A DNA stretch of 12,305 nucleotides from Chlamydiia bacterium. Lineage in GTDB: Bacteria; Chlamydiota; Chlamydiia; Chlamydiales; JAAZZY01. Location of the stretch: positions 1 through 12,305 of the forward strand of contig JAAZZY010000047.1 in the NCBI GenBank assembly GCA_014239035.1. The letters are read 5' to 3'. Below the pieces are notes generated by a model. It was not told the origin of the DNA. It made no database searches and saw only the letters and a program-made list of their open reading frames with translations. Of the stretch, positions 1 through 6,846 are shown piece after piece. Position numbers and translations under genes: made by a program. The first letter of the stretch is position 1, and every line of letters begins with the position of its first letter.

Positions 1-2281
1 GCTCAAGCAAGTTCAATATGCTATAGGGATAGCTTTTCTGAATAGTAATATAATGGTAGTAGTAAAGGTAGGCTCTTCGGATCTCTTTGGAGCAGATTTC
101 ATTGAAAGCAGTCTTAAGCACCTTCTTATCGATTTTAGATAAAATCTGACCTGCAAAAAGCCTTACTTTATCTGTGTATTTAGGATTCTGAAGCATTTCA
201 ACTAAAAGAGGGGCCGTCTCATAGCCCATCTTATGTACAGCTTTTGCTAAATCTCTTTTTTCAGGTTCTTTCCAGTGAATGGTTTGAAGTAGCACTGTGG
301 GTAGGTTGGAAAGGTTTAGGGTCTTTTCAATGCAGCTGACTAAAAGGTATCTATTTGAAATATGACTCTCTGATTCTAATTCTGCTAAAAGGGTGGGTAA
401 GAGATAATCGCAGGTAGCATCAATAGTCGTTGATAGTGTCTTTAGAATCGGTTCTCTTAAATGAGGCTTCTCTTCAAGTAGGTTCATTAAGCTCATATTG
501 AAAGAGGGATCTTTCATAAAGCGTAGAGAGTCAATTGCAACCCTATTCTCATCTTCGCTTTTAGATGAGAGCATATGGCTCAGGTCTTCTTTAGCAGAGG
601 AGTTCTCGCTATAGCGAGATTGTGTAAGCGCATAGGATGCCCTAAGATATGGACACGAGCTTTTTTCTATTTGGTCGAGCTTAATCAAATCCATCTTTGC
701 AAAGTGAAAGACTAGATGTTTATGCAAGCTTGTATCTTGTTTGATCCAATATTGGAAGTAGACTTGGAATTGTCTAGATATATCATTGGGGTAATCACAG
801 AGAATCTGGATGACCTGAATTTTGACTTCAGAAGAAAGCTTTGTGATTTTGCCCATTAGGCTGTGAAGGAGCCTCTTGTCGTTAAAACGAAGAGCACATT
901 CTAAAATAAAAAATTGTTCGTTTGTCTTTAAGTTTAAAAACTGCTGCAGAAATTTCTTTTTACTTTGATTATAATCCTTTCGAGAAAGTTGAGTTTCCCA
1001 GCTATGTTTAGGTTCTTGGAAGTTGATGAGATGAGAGATCAAGTTATAAAAAATACCCTTGGTATAGTAGGCTCTCATCACTAGGCCTACTCCTAGCATT
1101 AATAGTGAAAGACAAAACCCCAAAATCTTACTCTGTTGCTGAAAAACCATGATGAGAATAGAGCTAATTAAAATGCCGAAGGGCTCAATCATTGATTCGC
1201 AAACAATACGTATTTTCCCTTTGAGTCTCAAAGGAACAGCATTCAAAAGTAGAGTGAAGTTGTTATCCTCGACAAGGACAAGGACACCTTCAACGGCTAT
1301 AAAGCCCATTACAGTGAGGGCTAAGTGACTTGAGAAGGACCATCCTAAGTATAAAGATGTAAAGAAGACAGGAACAAGTAAAAGTACATTATTGAGGCCC
1401 GCTTTTTTAAGCAGACGTCCATATAAAAAGATTCCAAAAAAGATATTGAAAGTAGCGCCGAAGAGATAGAGCTTTCCTATAAACTCCGTTAAACCTCTGC
1501 CATCTGAGTGTTGAAAGAATTTTTGAAGGCCAAACATATATTCATATTCAGTGATCACGAGCAAAATTTGAAGGAGAATACAAAACAGGAGCAGGAGTAT
1601 TGTAAAAGGTGAAGTGATAATCGACTTAAATAGGTGGCGCGTGCTGGTTTTTAAAATGAAAAATTGATCAAAGTCGTCAGGCAACTTCTTTAAGTTTAAA
1701 TTAATATATTTAACAACATATGCGCTGCAGATTAAAGGTATTGTCGTGATCAACAAGGTGATCAAAATCGTTCTTTGTGGTGAGGAGCATAAAGTCATCA
1801 TGCCGCCTGCTACTGCTGTACCAAAAAATATAGCGGAGTAAAAAATGCCAAATAGTCGCTTGGCATTTTGGAGCTCAAAATACTGGTCGATGAAAGTCCA
1901 AAAGCAGGAGAAGTAGCCAATCTGAATAACGAAACTAAAGGCTTTAAAAATGATATAGAATGCCCTGGATTGTATATTGCAAAAGAGAGCCATGGCAACT
2001 AAAGAATAAAAAATAGCAGCAAAGATAGTCCAGAGGTAAAAAATTTGATGGATTGATTTTCTGTTATAGAAATAAATGGATATCCCAGCGAACGCAAAGA
2101 GTCCTATGGAGGTAATTATAAAAGCTGGAGCAATAGCACGAGAGCCTACCTTTTCAAGAAGCAGGGCATCGGAGAAAGCTACACTAAAAGAGACTGAAAC
2201 CGACCAGGTAAAAGCAAGTAGAGAAAAAAATAGAATATTTTTTCTCTCATCAGGTCGGATGCATAAAAAGCGCTCTAACAT
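1..2281 (-). CDS. NTT/MFS-like transporter fused to a C-terminal HEAT-like helical region (C-terminus missing)
   Basis: The frame is open from an ATG at 2281 to the left edge, giving 760 codons with no stop. Residues about 15-410 form roughly 11-12 hydrophobic segments with short charged loops, starting MLERFLCIRPDER, as in ATP/ADP-translocase-related (NTT) proteins. A loop near residues 339-368 (DNNFTLLLNAVPLRLKGK, then E362 and P367) resembles the conserved Asn/Pro-Arg-Gly-Lys/Glu-Pro-Gly region of that superfamily. From about residue 420 the chain is soluble and alpha-helical in appearance, with Leu-rich helix pairs like HEAT repeats. NTT-HEAT fusions are known in Chlamydiae and other bacteria, and to my knowledge their substrate is not established. 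Classical NTTs exchange ATP for ADP or import nucleotides, but that activity should not be assumed here. The start is chosen because no in-frame ATG lies upstream; the ribosome site is weak (GAGA about 10 nt upstream). It is transcribed divergently from trxB. I am confident of the architecture and unsure of the substrate. Confidence 0.8.
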   Translation of the reverse strand, partial: MLERFLCIRPDERKNILFFSLLAFTWSVSVSFSVAFSDALLLEKVGSRAIAPAFIITSIGLFAFAGISIYFYNRKSIHQIFYLWTIFAAIFYSLVAMALFCNIQSRAFYIIFKAFSFVIQIGYFSCFWTFIDQYFELQNAKRLFGIFYSAIFFGTAVAGGMMTLCSSPQRTILITLLITTIPLICSAYVVKYINLNLKKLPDDFDQFFILKTSTRHLFKSIITSPFTILLLLFCILLQILLVITEYEYMFGLQKFFQHSDGRGLTEFIGKLYLFGATFNIFFGIFLYGRLLKKAGLNNVLLLVPVFFTSLYLGWSFSSHLALTVMGFIAVEGVLVLVEDNNFTLLLNAVPLRLKGKIRIVCESMIEPFGILISSILIMVFQQQSKILGFCLSLLMLGVGLVMRAYYTKGIFYNLISHLINFQEPKHSWETQLSRKDYNQSKKKFLQQFLNLKTNEQFFILECALRFNDKRLLHSLMGKITKLSSEVKIQVIQILCDYPNDISRQFQVYFQYWIKQDTSLHKHLVFHFAKMDLIKLDQIEKSSCPYLRASYALTQSRYSENSSAKEDLSHMLSSKSEDENRVAIDSLRFMKDPSFNMSLMNLLEEKPHLREPILKTLSTTIDATCDYLLPTLLAELESESHISNRYLLVSCIEKTLNLSNLPTVLLQTIHWKEPEKRDLAKAVHKMGYETAPLLVEMLQNPKYTDKVRLFAGQILSKIDKKVLKTAFNEICSKEIRRAYLYYYHYITIQKSYPYSILNLLE

Positions 2282-2547
2282 GTAGCATAAAGTCTCACTA
2301 GTTACTTCAAAAGTTCACCGTTTAGTAAAATATGAACCTTTTTAATATCTTTCTAAGAACCTCAGAAAGAATAGATGGTTGTATTAATTAATATGAAGGC
2401 AACTATTTTATCAATAATTAAAGTTTTAGAGTACTTCTTTTTAGACTATTTTGCTACTTGCCCTTTATAGTTTTAAAAGTTAAACTTTAATGCTTAGCTA
2501 ATTAAAATCATTTATTTAATCTACGAATGACAGGACACTAGGCAAGT
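2282..2547. other. Divergent intergenic spacer between the NTT-HEAT gene and trxB
   Basis: This 266-bp AT-rich spacer must hold the promoters for both flanking genes. It contains a 7-bp inverted repeat with a 9-nt loop at 2348-2370 (TCTTTCT/AGAAAGA) upstream of the transporter gene, and a weaker imperfect one around 2308-2340. Neither is followed by a T-run that would make it a terminator. I see no convincing small gene or RNA gene here. Confidence 0.5.
2458..2486 (+). promoter_or_regulatory. Possible weak sigma70-type promoter for the trxB unit
   Basis: TTGCCC (2458-2463), a 17-nt spacer, then TAAACT (2481-2486). Each hexamer matches the consensus at 4 of 6 positions and the spacing is ideal, but chance matches are common in such AT-rich DNA. 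It would give a leader of about 55 nt ahead of trxB. Confidence 0.25.
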
Positions 2548-3498
2548 ATGGAAAAACGTAACGTTATCATTATAGGTTCTGGACCAGCTGGATACACAGC
2601 AGCAATTTACGCAGCTAGGGCAAACCTCAACCCTCTACTCTTTGAAGGATTTTATTCAGGTCCTGCAGGAGGGCAGTTGATGACGACTACCGATGTTGAA
2701 AACTATCCTGGTTTTCCAGAAGGCATAACTGGCCCCGATCTAATGCAAAATTTTAAAAAACAAGCTATTAGATTTGGAACTGAATGTATCACAAAAGATG
2801 TTGATGAAGTAGATTTTAGCTCTAATGCTTTTAAAATAATCTCTCAAAAAAAAGAGTATTTTGCTCACACGGTCATTATTTCTACAGGGGCCACAGCCAT
2901 GAGACTTGATATCCCCGGAGCAAAAGATGGAGAGCTTTGGCAAAAAGGGGTTTCTGCATGTGCTGTATGCGATGGAGCGATGCCAATCTTTAGAGATAAA
3001 GAGCTCTTTGTTGTGGGGGGAGGAGATACAGCTGTTGAAGAGGCTCTTTTTTTAACCAAGTATGCAAAGAAAGTTTACCTGGTTCACAGAAGAGATAAGC
3101 TGCGAGCATCTTCAATTATGGGAGATCGCCTAAAAGAGCACCCCAAGGTACAAATTTTATGGAACAAAGAGATGGTTGAAGTACATGGTTCAAGCGTTGT
3201 TGAAGCTGTTACTTTAAAAGATACTCAATCGCAAGAGACCACAAAACTTGATGCTGGAGGTGTCTTTTTTGCAATCGGTCACTCGCCAAACACAGGCTTT
3301 TTAAATAAGCAGCTACATCTTAATGAAGTAGGCTATATTACAACTAAACCGGGCACTACACTAACAAATATAGAAGGTGTTTTTGCATGTGGTGATGTGC
3401 AAGATGCTATCTATCGCCAGGCGGTCTCAGCTGCAGGATCTGGATGTATGGCAGCTCTTGATGCAGAGAGATGGTTAACTCATAAAGGGATTCATTAA
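2548..3498 (+). CDS. trxB: Thioredoxin reductase (NADPH, FAD)
   Basis: This cytosolic flavoenzyme passes electrons from NADPH through FAD and a redox-active disulfide to thioredoxin, supplying ribonucleotide reductase and protein-disulfide reduction. The 316-aa length matches bacterial low-molecular-weight TrxB (about 310-320). In order it shows the FAD-binding GSGPAG at residues 10-15, GGQL and the ENYPGFPEGI segment, the redox motif CAVC (Cys138 and Cys141), the NADPH-binding VVGGGDTA at 155-162 with HRRD downstream for the 2'-phosphate, and the C-terminal FAD motif GVFACGDV. Nothing catalytic is missing. The ATG at 2548 places the first glycine motif at the usual distance from the N-terminus; a short AGG lies about 7 nt upstream. 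It heads a tight unit with the CPBP-like gene and acpS. In Chlamydia trachomatis trxB and acpS are direct neighbours, as I recall, so the gene between them here looks like an insertion into an old pair. Confidence 0.96.
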   Translation: MEKRNVIIIGSGPAGYTAAIYAARANLNPLLFEGFYSGPAGGQLMTTTDVENYPGFPEGITGPDLMQNFKKQAIRFGTECITKDVDEVDFSSNAFKIISQKKEYFAHTVIISTGATAMRLDIPGAKDGELWQKGVSACAVCDGAMPIFRDKELFVVGGGDTAVEEALFLTKYAKKVYLVHRRDKLRASSIMGDRLKEHPKVQILWNKEMVEVHGSSVVEAVTLKDTQSQETTKLDAGGVFFAIGHSPNTGFLNKQLHLNEVGYITTKPGTTLTNIEGVFACGDVQDAIYRQAVSAAGSGCMAALDAERWLTHKGIH

Positions 3499-4335
3499 AT
3501 GGGCAACTTCTTAAAGTCGCAGTTTCTCACAGTGCTTTTATCTTGGATGACAACGGTTACTTTTATATCTTTTGGCGGCGCTGCTCTTTCTCATAGCTTT
3601 AAACCCTTTGTGTTTTTGTATATGTGGATACCAGGCCTGCTCGCTCTTTTCTTTACTAAAAAAGAAAAAATCTCAATCCCAGTTTTCAAAAGAAGAGAAA
3701 ATAAATTATTCTTCGTAATTAGCATCGCTATTTTAACATTTGTGTTATCGACCTTTTTTAGTTTGCCCTTCTGTCATATACGATCGATCGAGAGTTTAAG
3801 ACTTCTCCTGCCAGCTTTTCTACAAAGGCTCAGTATCGTAAATACTTTTGTATCTTTTACCCTTCTCTGGATTTTTTCAGGGATTGTTATAAGTATTTTT
3901 TTCTATATGCTAGGTATTCTTGGCCAAGAGCTTATGTTTCGAGGATATGCTTGGGAAAAACTGAAACACTTGGGTTTTTGGAAGGCTTCTTGGGTTATTG
4001 GTTTAGTCTGGGGTATATGGATGGCTCCGTTGATGTGGATTGGAATGGAATATCCTGGATCCCATACTTTTGCCATAGGCATGAAAATAATCTATTCAAT
4101 ACTCTTGTGCCCAATCTTGATTTATTTGAGAATTATTTCAAAAACCATTTTGGCTTCGGCATTTTTTTATGGACTCCTGCTTCACCTGTCTAATTTGTTC
4201 CCTTTCTTATTTCAAACGACAAAACATTTTCACTTGGGAATGCAGGGCCTCACAGGACTCTCCGCACTTTTATGTATCAATTTAATTCTATTTTTAAAAA
4301 CACGTAAAACTCCACTACTTGAGTATGAATTATGA
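3499..4335 (+). CDS. CPBP/Abi (CAAX-protease-like) integral membrane protein with degenerate active site
   Basis: The 278-aa product has about eight hydrophobic segments (roughly residues 10-30, 36-52, 70-90, 115-142, 162-182, 192-212, 215-235 and 247-268). Residues 142-150, GQELMFRGY, followed by WGIWMAP at 171-177 and a late LLLHLSN, follow the layout of the CPBP (Abi, type II CAAX protease) family. Its catalytic motifs are EExxxR, FxxxH and HxxxN. Here the first glutamate is Gln143, the motif-2 histidine is Met175, and motif 3 reads H229-L-S-N232, one residue short. Glu144, Arg148 and His229 remain. The fold is therefore likely conserved while protease activity is doubtful, and a binding or scaffold role is possible. 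The ATG directly follows the trxB stop, with AAAGGGA about 8 nt upstream inside trxB as a good ribosome site; its own stop overlaps acpS (ATGA). Family call fairly sure, function unknown. Confidence 0.7.
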   Translation: MGNFLKSQFLTVLLSWMTTVTFISFGGAALSHSFKPFVFLYMWIPGLLALFFTKKEKISIPVFKRRENKLFFVISIAILTFVLSTFFSLPFCHIRSIESLRLLLPAFLQRLSIVNTFVSFTLLWIFSGIVISIFFYMLGILGQELMFRGYAWEKLKHLGFWKASWVIGLVWGIWMAPLMWIGMEYPGSHTFAIGMKIIYSILLCPILIYLRIISKTILASAFFYGLLLHLSNLFPFLFQTTKHFHLGMQGLTGLSALLCINLILFLKTRKTPLLEYEL

Positions 4336-4697
4336 TTAAAGGAATTGGCACAGATATTTTAGAAATATCACGCTTCAAAAAGGTTATGGATAAACACCCC
4401 GAGCGTTTTCTTATACGTATCTTTAGTCCCGATGAGCAGAAGTATTGTCAAAAGTATAAAGATTCCATATCTCGCCTAGCTGCTCGCTTTTCAGCAAAAG
4501 AAGCTATTGCAAAAGCATTAGGTTCTGGAATAGGTGTAAACCTAGCCTTTAAAGATATGATCATTGAACGGAACTCTAATGGCAAGCCCACAGTGCGCTT
4601 TTCTAAAAGAGCCCAAAAGAAATTTCAAAATCCTAATGTAGAGATTTCACTTAGTCATTGTCAAAAATATGTGACAGCTACAGCTATTTGGTTTTAA
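4332..4697 (+). CDS. acpS: Holo-[acyl-carrier-protein] synthase
   Basis: AcpS moves the 4'-phosphopantetheine arm from coenzyme A to a serine of apo-ACP, a step required for fatty-acid synthesis. The 121-aa length is typical of the small trimeric AcpS family. The N-terminus GIGTDILEISRF carries the Mg-binding Asp8, and FSAKEAIAKALGSGIG carries Glu57 and Lys61 of the second signature. The C-terminus ends in a hydrophobic strand following ISLSHCQKYVTATA, as expected. The start overlaps the stop of the preceding gene in ATGA, so translation is probably coupled, and a weak GAG lies about 8 nt upstream. The 3' end overlaps the opposing PIN-TRAM gene by 4 nt. No residue looks out of place. Confidence 0.95.
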   Translation: MIKGIGTDILEISRFKKVMDKHPERFLIRIFSPDEQKYCQKYKDSISRLAARFSAKEAIAKALGSGIGVNLAFKDMIIERNSNGKPTVRFSKRAQKKFQNPNVEISLSHCQKYVTATAIWF

Positions 4698-5746
4698 GAC
4701 TCAGGATCATTTTCACCGTTCTCAGAAGCAACGTTGCAGAAGATCATTCTTCCAGATGCTGTATGTTTTACAGAGAGCACGTTGACAGCGATGTCTTTTC
4801 CAATAAAATCTCCGCCGCCATTTACAACAACCATAGTCCCATCTTCTAGGTATCCGACCCCCTGGTTAGGCTCTTTACCTGCTCTTTGTACCTTAATGTG
4901 TATGACTTCGCCAGTTTGTGAAATAGGCTTTAAAGCATTCGATAGAGTGTGAAGGTTAATAATTTTCACCCCTTCAATTGTTGAAGTTTCTACTCTGCTG
5001 ATATCTGCAGTGATGATATTACCGTCAATGAGTCTGCCAAGGCGAATTAGCTTTGAATGCATATCCTTAACTTCAGGGAAATCAGTATCGTTATAGCGGA
5101 TGCCTAGTTGCGTATATTCCTCTAGTTTCTTTAGAGAATCCAAAGAGCGCCGAGCTTTAGCCTTTAGCGTCTCATCAGTAGATTCACTTTGAGCATATAG
5201 ATCTCTAACCACAAATCTAGGGATAATGACGTGTTGGTCTAATAGTCCGGAGAGAGCTAGGTCAATGATGCGCGTATCAGATAGCGCAGAAGTGTCAATA
5301 ATAAGGTCTTTCTTTTTTTGTTTAAGAGGGGAAAATTTTACAAAAGGGATGCTTGCATAGAGCTCATCTGAGGCCCTCAAAGTTAAGACAAGACCTAAAT
5401 AGATTCCAAATAAGAAGAGGCCTATCTCAATAATCTCAACCAGAGGAGAAGCTAAGATGCCAGTGCCTAGAACACTAATTTTTAAAATAGCATGAAAAAT
5501 TAGTACAAGGGCTTCTCCCATGAGATAACCAAAGAAGAGTCCTAAAAGAGCAATATTGAAAGAGCGCAAATTAAATCGTTTAAAAAAGATATCGAGGACA
5601 ATTAAAAAAACACCGAAACCAAAGCCGATAATAGGGCCGAAGATAAAAGCTGATGCTATTTGAAAAGTATGCACAGCATAGATTGTTACAAAGAGCATAC
5701 TCAAGAGAGTAAAAAATGTGCGTATAAAGGCAAGTGAAACATTCAT
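4694..5746 (-). CDS. Membrane-anchored PIN-TRAM domain protein (YacL-type)
   Basis: The 350-aa protein has four N-terminal membrane segments (about residues 8-30, 33-55, 63-88 and 99-123), then a PIN nuclease-like domain from about 147 to 268, starting DLIIDTSALSD with acidic Asp151, and a C-terminal TRAM domain at about 276-338 (GYLEDGTMVVVNGGG). This is the architecture of Bacillus YacL. PIN domains are metal-dependent RNases, and TRAM domains bind RNA; the biological target of this family is not settled to my knowledge. The acidic position I expect before KL in YacL-like proteins (VDxKL) seems to be His230 here (DMHSKL), while Asp241 and Asp248 are present; this alignment was made by eye. 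The start is supported by AAGGA at 5756-5760, 9 nt upstream. The gene faces acpS tail to tail and is divergent from the 171-aa membrane protein gene. Confidence 0.88.
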   Translation of the reverse strand: MNVSLAFIRTFFTLLSMLFVTIYAVHTFQIASAFIFGPIIGFGFGVFLIVLDIFFKRFNLRSFNIALLGLFFGYLMGEALVLIFHAILKISVLGTGILASPLVEIIEIGLFLFGIYLGLVLTLRASDELYASIPFVKFSPLKQKKKDLIIDTSALSDTRIIDLALSGLLDQHVIIPRFVVRDLYAQSESTDETLKAKARRSLDSLKKLEEYTQLGIRYNDTDFPEVKDMHSKLIRLGRLIDGNIITADISRVETSTIEGVKIINLHTLSNALKPISQTGEVIHIKVQRAGKEPNQGVGYLEDGTMVVVNGGGDFIGKDIAVNVLSVKHTASGRMIFCNVASENGENDPES

Positions 5747-5779
5747 AGGACTACATCCTTAAATATTAATTTTTATGTT

Positions 5780-5810
5780 ACTATACTAATAAATTCTAAG
5801 TGTATATCAA
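5780..5810 (-). promoter_or_regulatory. Possible promoter for the PIN-TRAM gene
   Basis: On the minus strand, TTGATA (5805-5810) and TATAGT (5780-5785) match the -35 and -10 hexamers at 4 and 5 positions respectively. The spacer is 19 nt, which is long; shifting to TAGTAT gives a 16-nt spacer with a poorer -10. Either would start transcription within about 35 nt of the start codon. Confidence 0.35.
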
Positions 5811-5863
5811 CCCTTTATTTTAATAAATGCACAATTTAAAAATTTATCTTTACTTTTGATCTA

Positions 5864-5892
5864 TTGCAAATATCGATCTATTTGGATATGAT
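5864..5892 (+). promoter_or_regulatory. Sigma70-type promoter for the 171-aa membrane protein gene
   Basis: TTGCAA (5864-5869), a 17-nt spacer, then TATGAT (5887-5892). The -10 matches the consensus at 5 of 6 positions and the -35 at 4 of 6, at optimal spacing. Transcription would begin near 5899, about 25 nt before the start codon, leaving room for the AGGAG site at 5913-5917. Confidence 0.55.
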
Positions 5893-5923
5893 TTGATTTC
5901 GCTTAAACCAAGAGGAGATAAGC

Positions 5924-6439
5924 ATGTATAAGTGCAGTCACTTTTTAATGATTGTGATCTCAGGTGTCATCTGGTCCATAGTCGGTATTCTTTTGATGAC
6001 ATTAGGGATGCACCACTTAATGGACGTCCTTAGATTTTGGGATGAAATTGTAATCTCATCTCACCCTTCCTTAGTAAAAGGGATTTCTATGCTGCTTCAT
6101 AAACCCGAACAGGCAATGACAGCAATTATTGGGGTTTGTTTATTCATCGGTTACTTGAAAGGCCACTTTGTACTCTCACGATCTGTGAAATCAGGTGTGC
6201 AAAGAATCTTAACGCATCCAAATCCTTCTGAAATAAAAAATATTTATGGTAAGAAATACTATTTCTTGATTTTTGGAATGATGGGACTAGGAATGGTTCT
6301 ACGCTTTTCAAGGATCCCAGAAGATATTCATGGGGCGATAGATTTAGCTATTGGAGCGGCTCTTTTAAAAGGGGCTTTAACTTATTTTAAATATGCCTTA
6401 GCTGAAAAAAGAGGGACTCTTGCTCAAGAAAAATGGTAA
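5924..6439 (+). CDS. Small four-helix integral membrane protein, function unknown
   Basis: I cannot name this 171-aa product. Hydrophobic segments lie at about residues 7-28, 64-83, 112-127 and 135-155. The segments repeat a loose Gly-rich pattern: IWSIVGILLMTLG in the first and IDLAIGAALLKGALTYF in the last. A basic stretch follows helix 2 (YLKGHFVLSRSVKSGVQR), and KKYYFLIFGMMGLGM leads into helix 3. The general look is that of a conserved small membrane protein, not of random reading, and the start is firmly set by an AGGAG site 6 nt upstream of the ATG and by a good promoter. It stands alone as a transcription unit. Its last 16 nt overlap the 3' end of rlmH on the other strand. No enzyme motif or metal-binding cluster is visible. 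Confidence 0.8.
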   Translation: MYKCSHFLMIVISGVIWSIVGILLMTLGMHHLMDVLRFWDEIVISSHPSLVKGISMLLHKPEQAMTAIIGVCLFIGYLKGHFVLSRSVKSGVQRILTHPNPSEIKNIYGKKYYFLIFGMMGLGMVLRFSRIPEDIHGAIDLAIGAALLKGALTYFKYALAEKRGTLAQEKW

Positions 6440-6846
6440 GGGGAGTTATTCCATATTTGAACTGCTCGGTAGACTTGTTCTACAACAATTAAACGAGATA
6501 ATTGGTGAGTGAAAACCATTTTTGAAAAGCTAATGAGCGGGTAGTTTTTAAGTTCTTGAGTAAGACCATGAGCTTCCCCGATAACGAGCGCTAGCTGTGA
6601 GCCACCCTCTATAAGACCTTTTTCGAGTTTAGATGCGAAAGCGTCAGATGTTAAAGTTGCTCCATTAGGATCAAAACAGAAAATTTGTTTTTCCTTTTGC
6701 AGAGCTTTATGTAATTGCTCAGAATTTTTCACCCAATTAAAATGGAGCTGAATTTGTTTTTGCATTCGCATTTGATAAAGTTTTAAGGCATCAGTTAGCC
6801 ACGATTCTTTATCTTTGCCAACGCTATAGAGATTTATTTTATACAT
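6424..6846 (-). CDS. rlmH: 23S rRNA (pseudouridine1915-N3)-methyltransferase RlmH
   Basis: RlmH is a SPOUT-class methyltransferase that uses S-adenosylmethionine to methylate pseudouridine 1915 in helix 69 of 23S rRNA on assembled 70S ribosomes. The product matches the family from end to end: an MYKINLYSVGK start, FCFDPNGATLTSDAFA at 56-71, the knot segment LVIGEAHGL at 87-95, FTHQLSRLIVVEQVYRA at 112-128 and the closing PYH at 136-138. At 140 aa it is slightly shorter than the usual 155 or so, mostly through a short loop around residue 45. The second glycine of the family's IGGxxG cofactor loop is Glu91 here, which is unusual. The ATG shares the CATG at 6844-6847 with the lgt start on the other strand, so its promoter must lie within the lgt coding region; no clear ribosome site is visible. 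Confidence 0.92.
   Translation of the reverse strand: MYKINLYSVGKDKESWLTDALKLYQMRMQKQIQLHFNWVKNSEQLHKALQKEKQIFCFDPNGATLTSDAFASKLEKGLIEGGSQLALVIGEAHGLTQELKNYPLISFSKMVFTHQLSRLIVVEQVYRAVQIWNNSPYHFS

Noticed and set aside
2076..2285. 69-aa plus-strand ORF opposite the NTT-HEAT gene
   Set aside because: It lies fully antisense to a continuous membrane-protein frame, has no ribosome site and a low-complexity charged product.
3951..4193. 80-aa plus-strand ORF in another frame of the CPBP-like gene
   Set aside because: It is a shifted-frame reading within a gene whose main frame shows clear membrane helices and family motifs.
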